From Acidobacteriota bacterium (GTDB taxonomy: Bacteria > Acidobacteriota > Terriglobia > Terriglobales > Acidobacteriaceae), in assembly GCA_021779935.1 (NCBI GenBank), contig JAJXZT010000017.1, positions 1 through 64,000 of the forward strand: a DNA stretch of 64,000 nt. Reading direction: 5' to 3'. Below the pieces are notes generated by a model. That model worked only from the letters and a program-made list of their open reading frames with translations, ran no database searches and was not told where the DNA came from. The position numbers and the translations under genes are program-made. This document shows positions 55,174 through 63,299 of this stretch, in pieces. Each line of letters begins with the position of its first letter. Position 1 is the first letter of the stretch.

Positions 55174-55578
55174 TTAATCTCTCGAATTCTCGATGTGTTG
55201 GAGGATTCTGTCCAGTTGAGTTTGGATTGTTTCGACTTGGTTCTGGATTGTTTCGATATCCCGCATTCGATCCTTCTTCGCATCTTCCACTCGAATGTTG
55301 AGTGCCGACAAATCTTCTTGAACCCACGCAATCGCGATGAAAATCGCTACCACTACTGCAGTGGACACCACATCCCGCCAGAATTTGGACATGAGGGCGA
55401 TGCCGACACCGGCAGTCAAAATTGCTATCAAAAAACCACCAAAAGCAGCAATCCCTGCCCGAGCGGCAGCAGCCCCACTGCCGGACGATCTACCTCGGGC
55501 CTTGAGGCACACACCAGCACTTACGAATGCGCAAAGTAGCCATGCCCACCACGGAATTGTCGACAGTTCTGAGAACAC
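55174..55578 (-). CDS. Small membrane protein with C-terminal coiled coil
   Basis: A 134-residue protein: three hydrophobic segments (about 8-25, 42-62, 70-86) then a charged heptad region (VEDAKKDRMRDIETIQNQVETIQTQLD pattern, about 96-130). No family recognised. It is first of three minus-strand unknown genes on a less GC-rich stretch bounded by palindromes. Confidence 0.6.
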   Translation of the reverse strand: MFSELSTIPWWAWLLCAFVSAGVCLKARGRSSGSGAAAARAGIAAFGGFLIAILTAGVGIALMSKFWRDVVSTAVVVAIFIAIAWVQEDLSALNIRVEDAKKDRMRDIETIQNQVETIQTQLDRILQHIENSRD

Positions 55579-55623
55579 GGCGGGATTGTAGCACTTACTA
55601 CATAAGAAAACCCCATCCGCCTG

Positions 55624-56145
55624 TTACAGGACGTTGGGAGCCTTCACCTTTTGCCATTCAGATCCTAATACTTGTTGGCCCCGCTGCATCATAGTGGCGT
55701 ATGCACGAGACAGCTGTTCTTGATCTTCCTCTTCACAGGCCTCGATCATTTCTTTGATACTCTTCAAAAGAGCATCGTGTAGCTCCTCACCTGGATGCAG
55801 CAGCAGCTCAATCTCGTCTTGCAGAAGAAACGCTCGCCGCCTGTCCTCGGTACTTGCTTTCCTCTCCTTTTGCTCCCCAACTGGTTGGCCATAATCCCAC
55901 GCGATGCTGCTAATCTCCGCCAGTTTCTCTCGAAGACTGCTGATCCAGGCTTCTCGTAGCGGCGCCACAATCTGCTTGCTGACAAGCAGACTCTGAACTT
56001 CAAGTTGACGTTGAGTGCTTCTGATAGTGACTATCGGGCCGATGACCGCCGAAGCCAGGGCGGTGAGTGCAGACACAAAAGCCGACCACCCCGCGACTTG
56101 GTCAAAGCGACTCGAAACAAACGTTGTGATGCATGAATTGATCAA
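55624..56145 (-). CDS. One-TM protein of unknown function
   Basis: A 173-residue protein: one hydrophobic helix near the N-terminus (about 20-42, WSAFVSALTALASAVIGPIV) followed by a long helical, acidic cytoplasmic part (EMIEACEEEDQEQLSRAYATM). It resembles small phage- or island-associated membrane proteins in layout, but I recognise no family. Confidence 0.6.
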   Translation of the reverse strand: MINSCITTFVSSRFDQVAGWSAFVSALTALASAVIGPIVTIRSTQRQLEVQSLLVSKQIVAPLREAWISSLREKLAEISSIAWDYGQPVGEQKERKASTEDRRRAFLLQDEIELLLHPGEELHDALLKSIKEMIEACEEEDQEQLSRAYATMMQRGQQVLGSEWQKVKAPNVL

Positions 56146-56237
56146 GTGCGGCTCCTAGAGTTACATGTTTGTTGACGTTGCTCGAAGTTTCTTTAGCGTG
56201 GCGCGGTCAACTATTTCGATCTTCCACACCACTGACT

Positions 56238-56672
56238 TCAGGAACGATAATGTTGCTTATATTCTTGGAGATACTCTTCCAGCTTTTCCACGATTTTTTG
56301 TGCCAAAGCTACCGGCAGCATCGGTTTTTCTGCGCCGTCGATGCGCCACCATATCGTCCCTTGGCTATGGACCGGGGTTACCTTCCAGGCTGCTGGAGCA
56401 AATTTCTTAAAATGATTAAGAAGCTCAAAATTCGCAGAGCCCGCCATGGCGTTCAAACGCTCGAACCAAACTTCGAGGTACAGCGTGCTGACAATAAATC
56501 GAGCCTGCACTTGTGCATGCAAATCAATTAAGAATAGCGCATTGATTCCGTTCCACCGCAGACGCTTCGCAGGATCACTAGGATCGGATTCATAGGTACG
56601 CGCCAAATCTTGCACAAATGGCCTCAATTGTGCCCAAGCCTGGTCAACATTTATAGCTTGAAAAGTTGACAT
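56238..56672 (-). CDS. Soluble protein of unknown function
   Basis: A 144-residue soluble, Trp- and Phe-rich protein (WAQLRPFVQDLARTYESDPSDP...LYLEVWFERLNAMAG...GTIWWRIDGAEKP). No signal peptide or membrane segment, no family recognised. Last of the three island genes in position, first in transcription order. Confidence 0.6.
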   Translation of the reverse strand: MSTFQAINVDQAWAQLRPFVQDLARTYESDPSDPAKRLRWNGINALFLIDLHAQVQARFIVSTLYLEVWFERLNAMAGSANFELLNHFKKFAPAAWKVTPVHSQGTIWWRIDGAEKPMLPVALAQKIVEKLEEYLQEYKQHYRS

Positions 56673-56810
56673 ACTTTGCCTTCAACTTAAAACTAATCGA
56701 CTCATTTTCCTGGCCCCGACCGAATCTTGCATCAATCGCCTTCTATTCTCCTAATTTAGATGTGATTTTTCTTCAAGACTCTGCGCCCGGTGTGCACGCG
56801 CAACCAACTG

Positions 56811-56849
56811 CCCCACGTTCACGGCCCTCTTTTGGCCGATAACGTGGGG
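56811..56849 (+). repeat. GTGCCC-type palindrome, 56.8-kb copy
   Basis: CCCCACGTT ... AACGTGGGG arms with an inner GGCC/GGCC stem (loop CTCTTTT), preceded by CTG. Confidence 0.8.
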
Positions 56850-56855
56850 AGCGTG

Positions 56856-56904
56856 TCTTTTCTCGAAACTCGAAACCTGAAATTCGAAACTTTCTTGTCA
56901 AGCC
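56856..56904. repeat. Heptamer array beside the 56.8-kb palindrome
   Basis: Steps TCGAAAC, TCGAAAC, CTGAAAT, TCGAAAC, TTTC; same order (palindrome then array) as at 41.6 kb. Confidence 0.7.
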
Positions 56905-56983
56905 CCCCCATGGCATAACTCGTAGCAAACAAACCAAATCCCGTTGGTCTTTTTCCCTGTTCAATTTGCTATTCTGGATATAG

Positions 56984-57017
56984 AGGGATTCGCCGTCCGG
57001 CGAGTCCCTGTTCTTTT
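56984..57017 (+). terminator. Orphan terminator-like hairpin, possible small RNA end
   Basis: AGGGATTCGCC(GTCC)GGCGAGTCCCT, one G-T pair, followed by GTTCTTTT. No plus-strand gene ends nearby (the last is at 54294), so it may end an unannotated RNA. The rest of 56673-57164 is repeats and an AT-rich stretch (57030-57150). Confidence 0.45.
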
Positions 57018-57164
57018 GCAATCGATGCGATGGGGCGGATTAGCAGTCCTCGCAAATATTTGAAAACACAGGCAGTTTAACCCCATGTCTTTTCAATTAT
57101 TTAACGAGAAAATCGTCCAGATATTTGATTTAAAAGGATTTAAAAATAGGGGGGGTGGGGGCTG

Positions 57165-57434
57165 TTACGCGTGACTCGCGACTTCCGTCACGATCAGTTC
57201 CTTGTCCTTGCCGATGTAGCTCTTGCGATGGAACCAGTCTTCCATCCGCTCCTTCAGCAACTCGAGCGGGACGCGCGTGCCGATTTCGATCAGTCCGTCG
57301 GCCACTGGAAGCGTGTCATCGAAGACCGGATCGTTGGTGAAGTTGCGCATGGCAAAGTTGTCGATCCAGTGCAGCGGAGCGGCGACGCGTTGGCCGTTGT
57401 CTTCGTATTCCACGCGAATCTTGCGAGAGAACAT
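57165..57434 (-). CDS. Small protein of unknown function
   Basis: An 89-residue acidic/basic mixed protein (SRKIRVEYEDNGQRV, HWIDNFAMRNFTNDPVFDDTLP, RMEDWFHRKSYIGKDKELIV). No signal or membrane segment, no family recognised. It starts about 100 bp downstream of the pckA stop on the same strand, so possibly read through from it. Confidence 0.65.
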   Translation of the reverse strand: MFSRKIRVEYEDNGQRVAAPLHWIDNFAMRNFTNDPVFDDTLPVADGLIEIGTRVPLELLKERMEDWFHRKSYIGKDKELIVTEVASHA

Positions 57435-57536
57435 GATGGTCGTTGCTCATTAGTATAAATCGGCGCACACAACAAAGCGCCACTGCCTTCGCAGCGGCGC
57501 TTGTCGAAACCTCCGGCACTTCCGAAACCTTCGAAA

Positions 57537-59120
57537 CTATTTTTTATGCGGTTTCGGACCTGCGTCGCGAACTTCCGGCGGAACGTCGAACTTCTTGATG
57601 TTGTTCTCGAACAGTTCCGTCAGATGCGCGGCCGTTTTGTCGTAATCGTCCTTGTCCTTCCAGGAGTTGCGCGGCATCAGCACTTCGTCCGGAACTCCCG
57701 GAACGTGCTTCGGAACGCGCAATCCAAACGCCGGATCTTCGACGAACTCGGCATTGCGCAAGCTGCCGTCAACTGCGGCCGTCACCATCGCACGCGTGTG
57801 AGGAATGTCCATGCGCTTGCCGACGCCGTACTTTCCGCCTTGCCAACCCGTATTGACCAGCCAGACTTCGGCGTTGTGTTCCGCCATCCGCTGCCGCAGC
57901 AACTCGGCGTAAACCTTGGGAGCGCGCAGCATGAACGGTGCGCCGAAACAGGTCGAGAACGTCGCCTGCGGTTCGGTGACACCGGCTTCCGTGCCCGCAA
58001 CCTTGGCCGTGTAACCGCTGACGAAGTGGTACATCGCCTGCTCGGGCGTGAGCTTCGCGATCGGAGGCAGTACGCCAAACGCGTCTGCCGTAAGGAAGAC
58101 GACCGTCTTCGGATGGCCGCCAACACCGGGAATGACTGCGCCGTCGATGTACTCGACGGGATAGTTCGCGCGAGTGTTCTCGGTGATGCTGCCGTCGTCG
58201 TAATCGGGCAGGCGTGTCGCGGGATCGATCACAACGTTCTCCAGCACCGAACCGAAGTGCAGCGAGTTGTAAATCTGCGGCTCCGTCTTGGGCGAGAGCT
58301 TGATGCACTTGGCATAGCATCCGCCTTCGAAGTTGAAGATGCCCTTGTCGCTCCAGCCGTGCTCGTCGTCGCCGATGAGCGCGCGGTTGGGATCGGCCGA
58401 GAGGGTCGTTTTCCCTGTGCCGGAGAGTCCGAAGAAGAGCGCGGTTTCGCCGTTCTTATCGACGTTGGCCGAGCAGTGCATCGGGAAGACGTTGCGTGCG
58501 GGGAGCAGATAGTTGAGCGTCGAGAAGATCGACTTCTTCATCTCGCCCGCGTAACCGCTGCCAACCACGAGGATGGTTCGGCGGGAGAACGAAACGCCGA
58601 TGAAGACTTCCGAGCGCGTCCCGTCGGTCTTGGGGTCGAGCTTGAGTCCGGGAACGGCGATCACCGTGAACCCTGGTTCGAAGCCAGCTAGTTCCTCTTT
58701 CTTGGGACGGAGAAACTGCTGGTAGACGAACATGTTGTGCCAGGCCATTTCGTTCACAAAGCGAACGTTAAGGCGATAAGTTGGATCGGCGCCGGCAAAG
58801 AGATCCTGAACAAAAATTTCCTTGCCCTTCAAGTATTGGATGGCTTTGTCGTAGATCTTGTCGAACTGTTCTTCGGAGGTCGGAAGGTTGATGTCGTTCC
58901 AGTCGACGTGCGCTGCAGCGTCGTCTTTCACAATGAAGCGGTCCTTCGGGGAGCGGCCCGTGCGCGAACCGGTCTTGCAAACCAGTGCGCCCTTGTGGGC
59001 CAGCGTGCCTTCGCCGCGGCGGATTGCGAACTCGACGAGTTCGGCGGGTGTCAGGTTGCGATGAACTTTCTCCCCACGGATCAGATCTGCCAGATCGGGG
59101 GCATGGGTAGCGGTGGACAT
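57537..59120 (-). CDS. pckA: Phosphoenolpyruvate carboxykinase (ATP)
   Basis: A 527-residue ATP-type PEPCK that converts oxaloacetate + ATP to PEP + CO2 in gluconeogenesis. Oxaloacetate site KTGSRTGRSPKDRF (about 48-61), P-loop GLSGTGKTTLSADP (about 235-248), metal/adenine region LIGDDEHGW. Start ATG at 59120 with AAGGAG upstream; the open frame runs 59 codons further without a site. Confidence 0.96.
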   Translation of the reverse strand: MSTATHAPDLADLIRGEKVHRNLTPAELVEFAIRRGEGTLAHKGALVCKTGSRTGRSPKDRFIVKDDAAAHVDWNDINLPTSEEQFDKIYDKAIQYLKGKEIFVQDLFAGADPTYRLNVRFVNEMAWHNMFVYQQFLRPKKEELAGFEPGFTVIAVPGLKLDPKTDGTRSEVFIGVSFSRRTILVVGSGYAGEMKKSIFSTLNYLLPARNVFPMHCSANVDKNGETALFFGLSGTGKTTLSADPNRALIGDDEHGWSDKGIFNFEGGCYAKCIKLSPKTEPQIYNSLHFGSVLENVVIDPATRLPDYDDGSITENTRANYPVEYIDGAVIPGVGGHPKTVVFLTADAFGVLPPIAKLTPEQAMYHFVSGYTAKVAGTEAGVTEPQATFSTCFGAPFMLRAPKVYAELLRQRMAEHNAEVWLVNTGWQGGKYGVGKRMDIPHTRAMVTAAVDGSLRNAEFVEDPAFGLRVPKHVPGVPDEVLMPRNSWKDKDDYDKTAAHLTELFENNIKKFDVPPEVRDAGPKPHKK

Positions 59121-59331
59121 AAAAGGGCTCTCCTTCCAGCAGCCACTTGTGAGTGGCAAATCACTATCAAACCGCCGGCAGACCTCCGGCGGCCCTTGAG
59201 GGTCCACCGGGAATTCTGCTGGCGTAAACCGCACCGCGTACACGCGGCTGGAAGCGTCACAATTACAATCCGCAACGCCCCGGCGGAATACATCCATCGA
59301 AACAACCCCGGAAATTCCGGGTAAAAAACAA

Positions 59332-59356
59332 TGTCTCCGGCACTAGGCCGGAGACA
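59332..59356 (-). terminator. Terminator of the 59.4-kb gene
   Basis: TGTCTCCGGC(ACTAG)GCCGGAGACA; on the minus strand TTGTTTTTTAC follows. It lies upstream of pckA, insulating it. Confidence 0.85.
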
Positions 59357-59369
59357 GGGATTATGGAAT

Positions 59370-59723
59370 CTACGGCTTCATTGTCGCGGCTTCCTGCAAT
59401 ACCGCGTCGAGGTGTTCGAGCGTTTCCGGCACGGTGAGCGTGTACATTTCGCGTCCGCTCTCCTCGCCGTTTTCAATAATTGTTTTCAGGTAATGTCCGG
59501 CGGTCTGGACCGCAAGCGGATCGTTAATGATCTTCCCGGTCTGCTTTTGATATTCAACCCAGGCCGGATGCGGCAGGGCAATCCATACACCGCGATTGTT
59601 AACCGTGAACTTAACGTCAACCGCGTCGGCATGACGGGTTGCAATGGCTACCACGACGGCCTGATAAGAGCACTGTACCTCTTGGCCTGTCCAACGATCT
59701 TTTGCGCGAAATTCTTCGTACAT
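59370..59723 (-). CDS. Small protein of unknown function
   Basis: A 117-residue cytosolic protein: beta-strand start (YEEFRAKDRWTGQEVQCSYQAVVVAIATRHADAVDVKF pattern), ALPHPAWVEYQKQTG and a helical C-terminus (LEHLDAVLQEAATM). Start ATG at 59723 is the first Met of the compact domain; 13 upstream codons are open. No family recognised. It is followed by a terminator. Confidence 0.68.
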   Translation of the reverse strand: MYEEFRAKDRWTGQEVQCSYQAVVVAIATRHADAVDVKFTVNNRGVWIALPHPAWVEYQKQTGKIINDPLAVQTAGHYLKTIIENGEESGREMYTLTVPETLEHLDAVLQEAATMKP

Positions 59724-59907
59724 GACTTTAGAACTATAAGCCACCGGTCGAGAGCCGGGCAAATTTTCGGGAACCAGAGAACAATGCGGGACGTTTCAAG
59801 CTAATAGCCTGCCACAACACCTCGGCCATTGCATGAAAACAGGTTCATGAACCCAAACTTTAACTGACGAGGGCTTCAATGGCTATGCTCGGCTACAATC
59901 GATAACG

Positions 59908-60963
59908 GTGAAACATCACGGCAAAATAGTGAAAAATCTCCGTCCGTCCTCGAAGACGGCACAAGAGTGGACTACCGCCGAAGAGATTCAGCAGGGGTTT
60001 CGCGCGGCCAACGGGTTGGGTGGCTTGACCAGTGGACTGAAGAACTCCGCGCTCAAGACGCAGCGCGCCAAGCGAGACCGGGCGCGCCGCACTCCCTCCC
60101 CGCAAGTTGGCGAGCTAAACGTGTTGCGTGCGCAGAACCTCGGCGACATTCCCTGGTTGATCCACGGATTCAGCACGCGACAGGGCGGTGTCAGCAAGGA
60201 ATACGGCGGAGGGCAACTGAATCTCGGCTACACGCAGGAGGACTCGCGGGCAGCAGTCAACAGCAATCGTGAATTACTGGAGCGCGCGGTTGGAGCGCTC
60301 GACAATAAAGGCAAACCGTGGCCGCTGGTAAACCTGCACCAGATACATTCGTCCATCATCCATCGTGTGCGCCGGGGCGAAGCAACGCCAAAGGCTGGCG
60401 ACGGACTGATCACGAATACGCCGGGAGTGTTATTGGCGGTGAAGGTGGCGGATTGTCTGCCGGTCATCGTAGTCGATCGCAGGCGCAAGGCGGTGGGAGT
60501 TTTTCACGCGGGTTGGCGCGGAACAACGAAGCGGATTGTTGAGAAGGGTGTGGGCGAAATGCGCAGGCAATTCGGCTCGGATCCGAGAGACGTGCTGGCC
60601 GCTATTGGCCCTGGCATCGGCAAGTGCTGCTATGAGATTGGGGAGGAAGTGGAGAGCGAGTTCGACTCGCAATTCGCATACTCGAAAGAGCTGTTCGAAG
60701 ACTTCTTCGATTCGTGGTCGCTACACACAAAGTATCCGCTGCTGTTCATGAATCAGCGCGCGCCCGGGCACGGAGAACCCGCGCTGTCGCGGCATCTTGA
60801 CCTGGTGAAGGCGAACCGCTTGCAACTGCGCGACGCGGGTGTGCCTGAAAAAAATATTGTCTCGCTCGACCGCTGCACCGCATGCGAAACCAACTTGTTT
60901 TTCTCCTATCGCAAAGAACGCGTCAGTGGACGAATGATGGCCGTGGCGGGCATTCGAAAGTAA
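59908..60963 (+). CDS. pgeF: PgeF/YfiH-type multicopper-oxidoreductase-like peptidoglycan editing factor
   Basis: A 351-residue protein; the family core starts near residue 75 (WLIHGFSTRQGGVS). Active-site residues: His in HQIHSS, Cys in VADCLPVIVVD and His in GVFHAGWRGTTKRI, plus GPGIGKCCYEIG. Family members act as purine nucleoside phosphorylase/adenosine deaminase and remove misincorporated residues from peptidoglycan precursors. The basic N-terminal extension of about 70 residues is unusual. The GTG start (59908) is uncertain and a later start is possible. Confidence 0.88.
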   Translation: MKHHGKIVKNLRPSSKTAQEWTTAEEIQQGFRAANGLGGLTSGLKNSALKTQRAKRDRARRTPSPQVGELNVLRAQNLGDIPWLIHGFSTRQGGVSKEYGGGQLNLGYTQEDSRAAVNSNRELLERAVGALDNKGKPWPLVNLHQIHSSIIHRVRRGEATPKAGDGLITNTPGVLLAVKVADCLPVIVVDRRRKAVGVFHAGWRGTTKRIVEKGVGEMRRQFGSDPRDVLAAIGPGIGKCCYEIGEEVESEFDSQFAYSKELFEDFFDSWSLHTKYPLLFMNQRAPGHGEPALSRHLDLVKANRLQLRDAGVPEKNIVSLDRCTACETNLFFSYRKERVSGRMMAVAGIRK

Positions 60964-60984
60964 AAATCGCGGGAGTTTTCTCTT

Positions 60985-61017
60985 AAAGGCCTGGGCGAAA
61001 AGCTCGGGCCTTTCTTC
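60985..61017 (+). terminator. Terminator of pgeF
   Basis: AAAGGCC (60985-60991) pairs with GGCCTTT (61007-61013), inner GGC/GCT, followed by CTTCT; about 22 bp after the stop. Confidence 0.7.
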
Positions 61018-61098
61018 TGGTTGCGATTCGCGGCACTTCGTCGTAAAGTTTTCAGCACTCGTGTGGGGTGTCACACAATAAGGACGTCGGGAGAGCCC

Positions 61099-62145
61099 GT
61101 GAACATACGGCTGTGGTATGCGCGGAAGCGAACTGCGCTCTTTTTCTTGTTGCCGGCTGCCGTCCTGGCGGGAGTTGTTGCGTGGTGGGCTCAGACACGC
61201 GTCCGCGCCGACGAACCTGCGGCGGCAAACACCGTGGAAGGTATTGCCTGCCTCGGCAGAATCGAGCCGCTCGACGGAGTGTTGCGCGTCGCTGCTCCTT
61301 ACTACTCGGCCGGTCCCGCGATTGTCGTGGAACTGCACGTTCACGAAGGCGACTCGGTGAAGCGTGGTGAAATCCTCGCCGTCCTCGACAGCCATCAACC
61401 CATGGAGGCCGCTCGCGAGCAGGCCGTCTCCAAAGTGCGCGTTGCCGAAACTCGCCTGGCACAGGTCAAGGCCGGAGCTAAGGCCGGAGACATCGCTTCG
61501 CAGGCCGCGGAGTTGCAGCGCGCAGAAGCGGCACTTGTGCTGGCGAAGAATGACTACGACCGCAACCGCGCACTCTATGCGGCTGGCGTGATTTCGAAAT
61601 CGCAATTGGATGAGCAACACGCAACGTGGCAGGAAAGCGTAAAGGCCGTTCAGTCAGCCAGGGAGCGGCTGAATAGCGTCTCCGAGGTTCGTGACACGGA
61701 TGTGCGCGCCGCCGAGGCCGACGTTGCATCGGCGAAGGCTGACCTGGCGCGTGCGGATTCGGAGTTGGCGAATACGGTCGTGCGCGCCCCGTTTTCCGGG
61801 ACCGTCTACAAGATTTATGCATATCCGGGTGCGGAGACAGGAACCGACGGCATTCTCGACCTGGGCCGCACCGGACAGATGCGGGTCATCGCGGAGGTCT
61901 ATGAGACGGACATCACCCGGGTTCGCCTGGGACAACGGGCAAGCATCTCGTCTCCGGCGCTGAGCCGCCCGGTGGAAGGAACGGTGGAGCGGATCGAAAG
62001 CGAAGTCGCCAAGAATTCCATCCTGCCCGGCGACCCTACGGAGTTCGCGGAAGCGCGCATCGTACGGGTCCATATACGTCCTGACAACAACGATGCCCTG
62101 CGGTCTCTGGCGCGGGCAACGGTCTCCGTGGTGATACATCCATGA
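61099..62145 (+). CDS. devB: DevB-type ABC exporter membrane-fusion protein
   Basis: A 348-residue HlyD/DevB-family periplasmic adaptor. GTG start after GGGAGAG. N-terminal membrane anchor (TALFFLLPAAVLAGVVAWWA), lipoyl half-motifs (VVELHVHEGDSVKRGEILAVLDSH; APFSGTVYKIYAYPGAETG), coiled-coil hairpin (about 110-215) and a beta domain (ISSPALSRPVEGTVERIES). It joins the DevC/DevA pump to an outer-membrane channel. The stop overlaps devC by four bases. Confidence 0.9.
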   Translation: MNIRLWYARKRTALFFLLPAAVLAGVVAWWAQTRVRADEPAAANTVEGIACLGRIEPLDGVLRVAAPYYSAGPAIVVELHVHEGDSVKRGEILAVLDSHQPMEAAREQAVSKVRVAETRLAQVKAGAKAGDIASQAAELQRAEAALVLAKNDYDRNRALYAAGVISKSQLDEQHATWQESVKAVQSARERLNSVSEVRDTDVRAAEADVASAKADLARADSELANTVVRAPFSGTVYKIYAYPGAETGTDGILDLGRTGQMRVIAEVYETDITRVRLGQRASISSPALSRPVEGTVERIESEVAKNSILPGDPTEFAEARIVRVHIRPDNNDALRSLARATVSVVIHP

Positions 62146-63299
62146 AAATGAATGTATTCCGGCTCGCATGGCTACAGATCAGCAGCGACCGGGGAAGGTT
62201 CGCTGCCGCTGTTGCCGGCGTTAGCTTCGCGGTGGTGCTGGTATTGGTGCAGCTTGGCCTCCGGCAGGCATTGTTCGCCAGCGTGGAGGGCCTGCCGAAC
62301 GCGATGCAAGCGGGCCTTGTACTGGTGAGCCCCGTGTTCCAGAACCTGGCAACGGCAGGAACGTTTACGCAGCGCAGGCTCTACCAGGCATTGGGCGATC
62401 CCGACGTGGCATCGGTCGTGCCGATGTACATTCGCGTGACGCCTATCAAGAATCCCGTCACGGGTCAGCAGCGCGACATTTTCGTCATCGCGTTTCCGCC
62501 CGAGCGTGGCGTGCTCAACCTGCCCGAAGTGGACGCGCAAATTGACAAACTGAAACTGCCTGATCGCGCCCTGTTTGACCGCCTTTCACGCAGGGAGTTT
62601 GGCCCCTACGTCGAGCTCCTGCAAAAGGGTCCCGAGGTGCGGACGGAAATCGAAACCCAGCCCGTTTATGTCGCCGGCTTGTTCACGCTCGGCACATCGT
62701 TTGCTGCCGACGGAAATCTGGTCACCAGCGACTTGAGTTTTTTACACTTCCTTCCCGACCGCAAATGGGGTTCCATCAACGTGGGCCTGATTCGCCTTCG
62801 CCCTCACGCCGACGTGCGCACGGTACAGGCAAGGCTCGCGCATTACCTGCCCGGCGACGTGCAGGTGCTGACGAAAAAAGAGTTTGTCGCACGCGAGCAC
62901 GATTACTGGGACCGCTCCACGCCGATCGGATTCGTATTTCAGCTCGGCGTTGTCATGGGATTGATCGTGGGGGGCGTGATCGTCTACCAGATTCTCTACA
63001 CGGACGTCAGCGAGCATCTGCCCGACTACGCAACGTTGAAGGCGATTGGATATCGCGATCGCTTCCTCTTTCTGCTGGTCATGCGACAGTCGCTGATCCT
63101 CTCCATCTGCGGCTTCGTGCCGGGAGTGATCATTGCCCAGATCACCTACGCAGTGACACGTGCCGCAACGCACCTTCCCGTCGCGACAAGTGCCGTGCGC
63201 CTTGTGGCGGTCTATGCGCTAACACTGGCAATGTGCGCGGGCGCGGGAACGTTTGCGATGCTCAAGGTGCGCTCAGCCGACCCGGCGGAGGTCTTCTGA
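62142..63299 (+). CDS. devC: DevC-type ABC exporter permease
   Basis: A 385-residue FtsX/MacB-type permease: TM1 (about 18-38, RFAAAVAGVSFAVVLVLVQLGL), large extracytoplasmic domain (about 45-255), then three helices (about 262-285, 315-340, 350-375). The topology and the AHYLPGDVQVLTKKEF region match DevC. It couples to DevA and DevB for export of a lipid or glycolipid in cyanobacteria; the substrate here is unknown. Confidence 0.9.
   Translation: MKMNVFRLAWLQISSDRGRFAAAVAGVSFAVVLVLVQLGLRQALFASVEGLPNAMQAGLVLVSPVFQNLATAGTFTQRRLYQALGDPDVASVVPMYIRVTPIKNPVTGQQRDIFVIAFPPERGVLNLPEVDAQIDKLKLPDRALFDRLSRREFGPYVELLQKGPEVRTEIETQPVYVAGLFTLGTSFAADGNLVTSDLSFLHFLPDRKWGSINVGLIRLRPHADVRTVQARLAHYLPGDVQVLTKKEFVAREHDYWDRSTPIGFVFQLGVVMGLIVGGVIVYQILYTDVSEHLPDYATLKAIGYRDRFLFLLVMRQSLILSICGFVPGVIIAQITYAVTRAATHLPVATSAVRLVAVYALTLAMCAGAGTFAMLKVRSADPAEVF

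Noticed and set aside
55174-56672. Three unknown genes as a toxin-antitoxin or defence system
   Set aside because: No nuclease, ATPase, transferase or antitoxin motif is visible; only layout and base composition hint at an island.
57501-58691. 396-codon open frame on the plus strand
   Set aside because: Antisense of pckA; no ribosome-binding site or recognisable fold.
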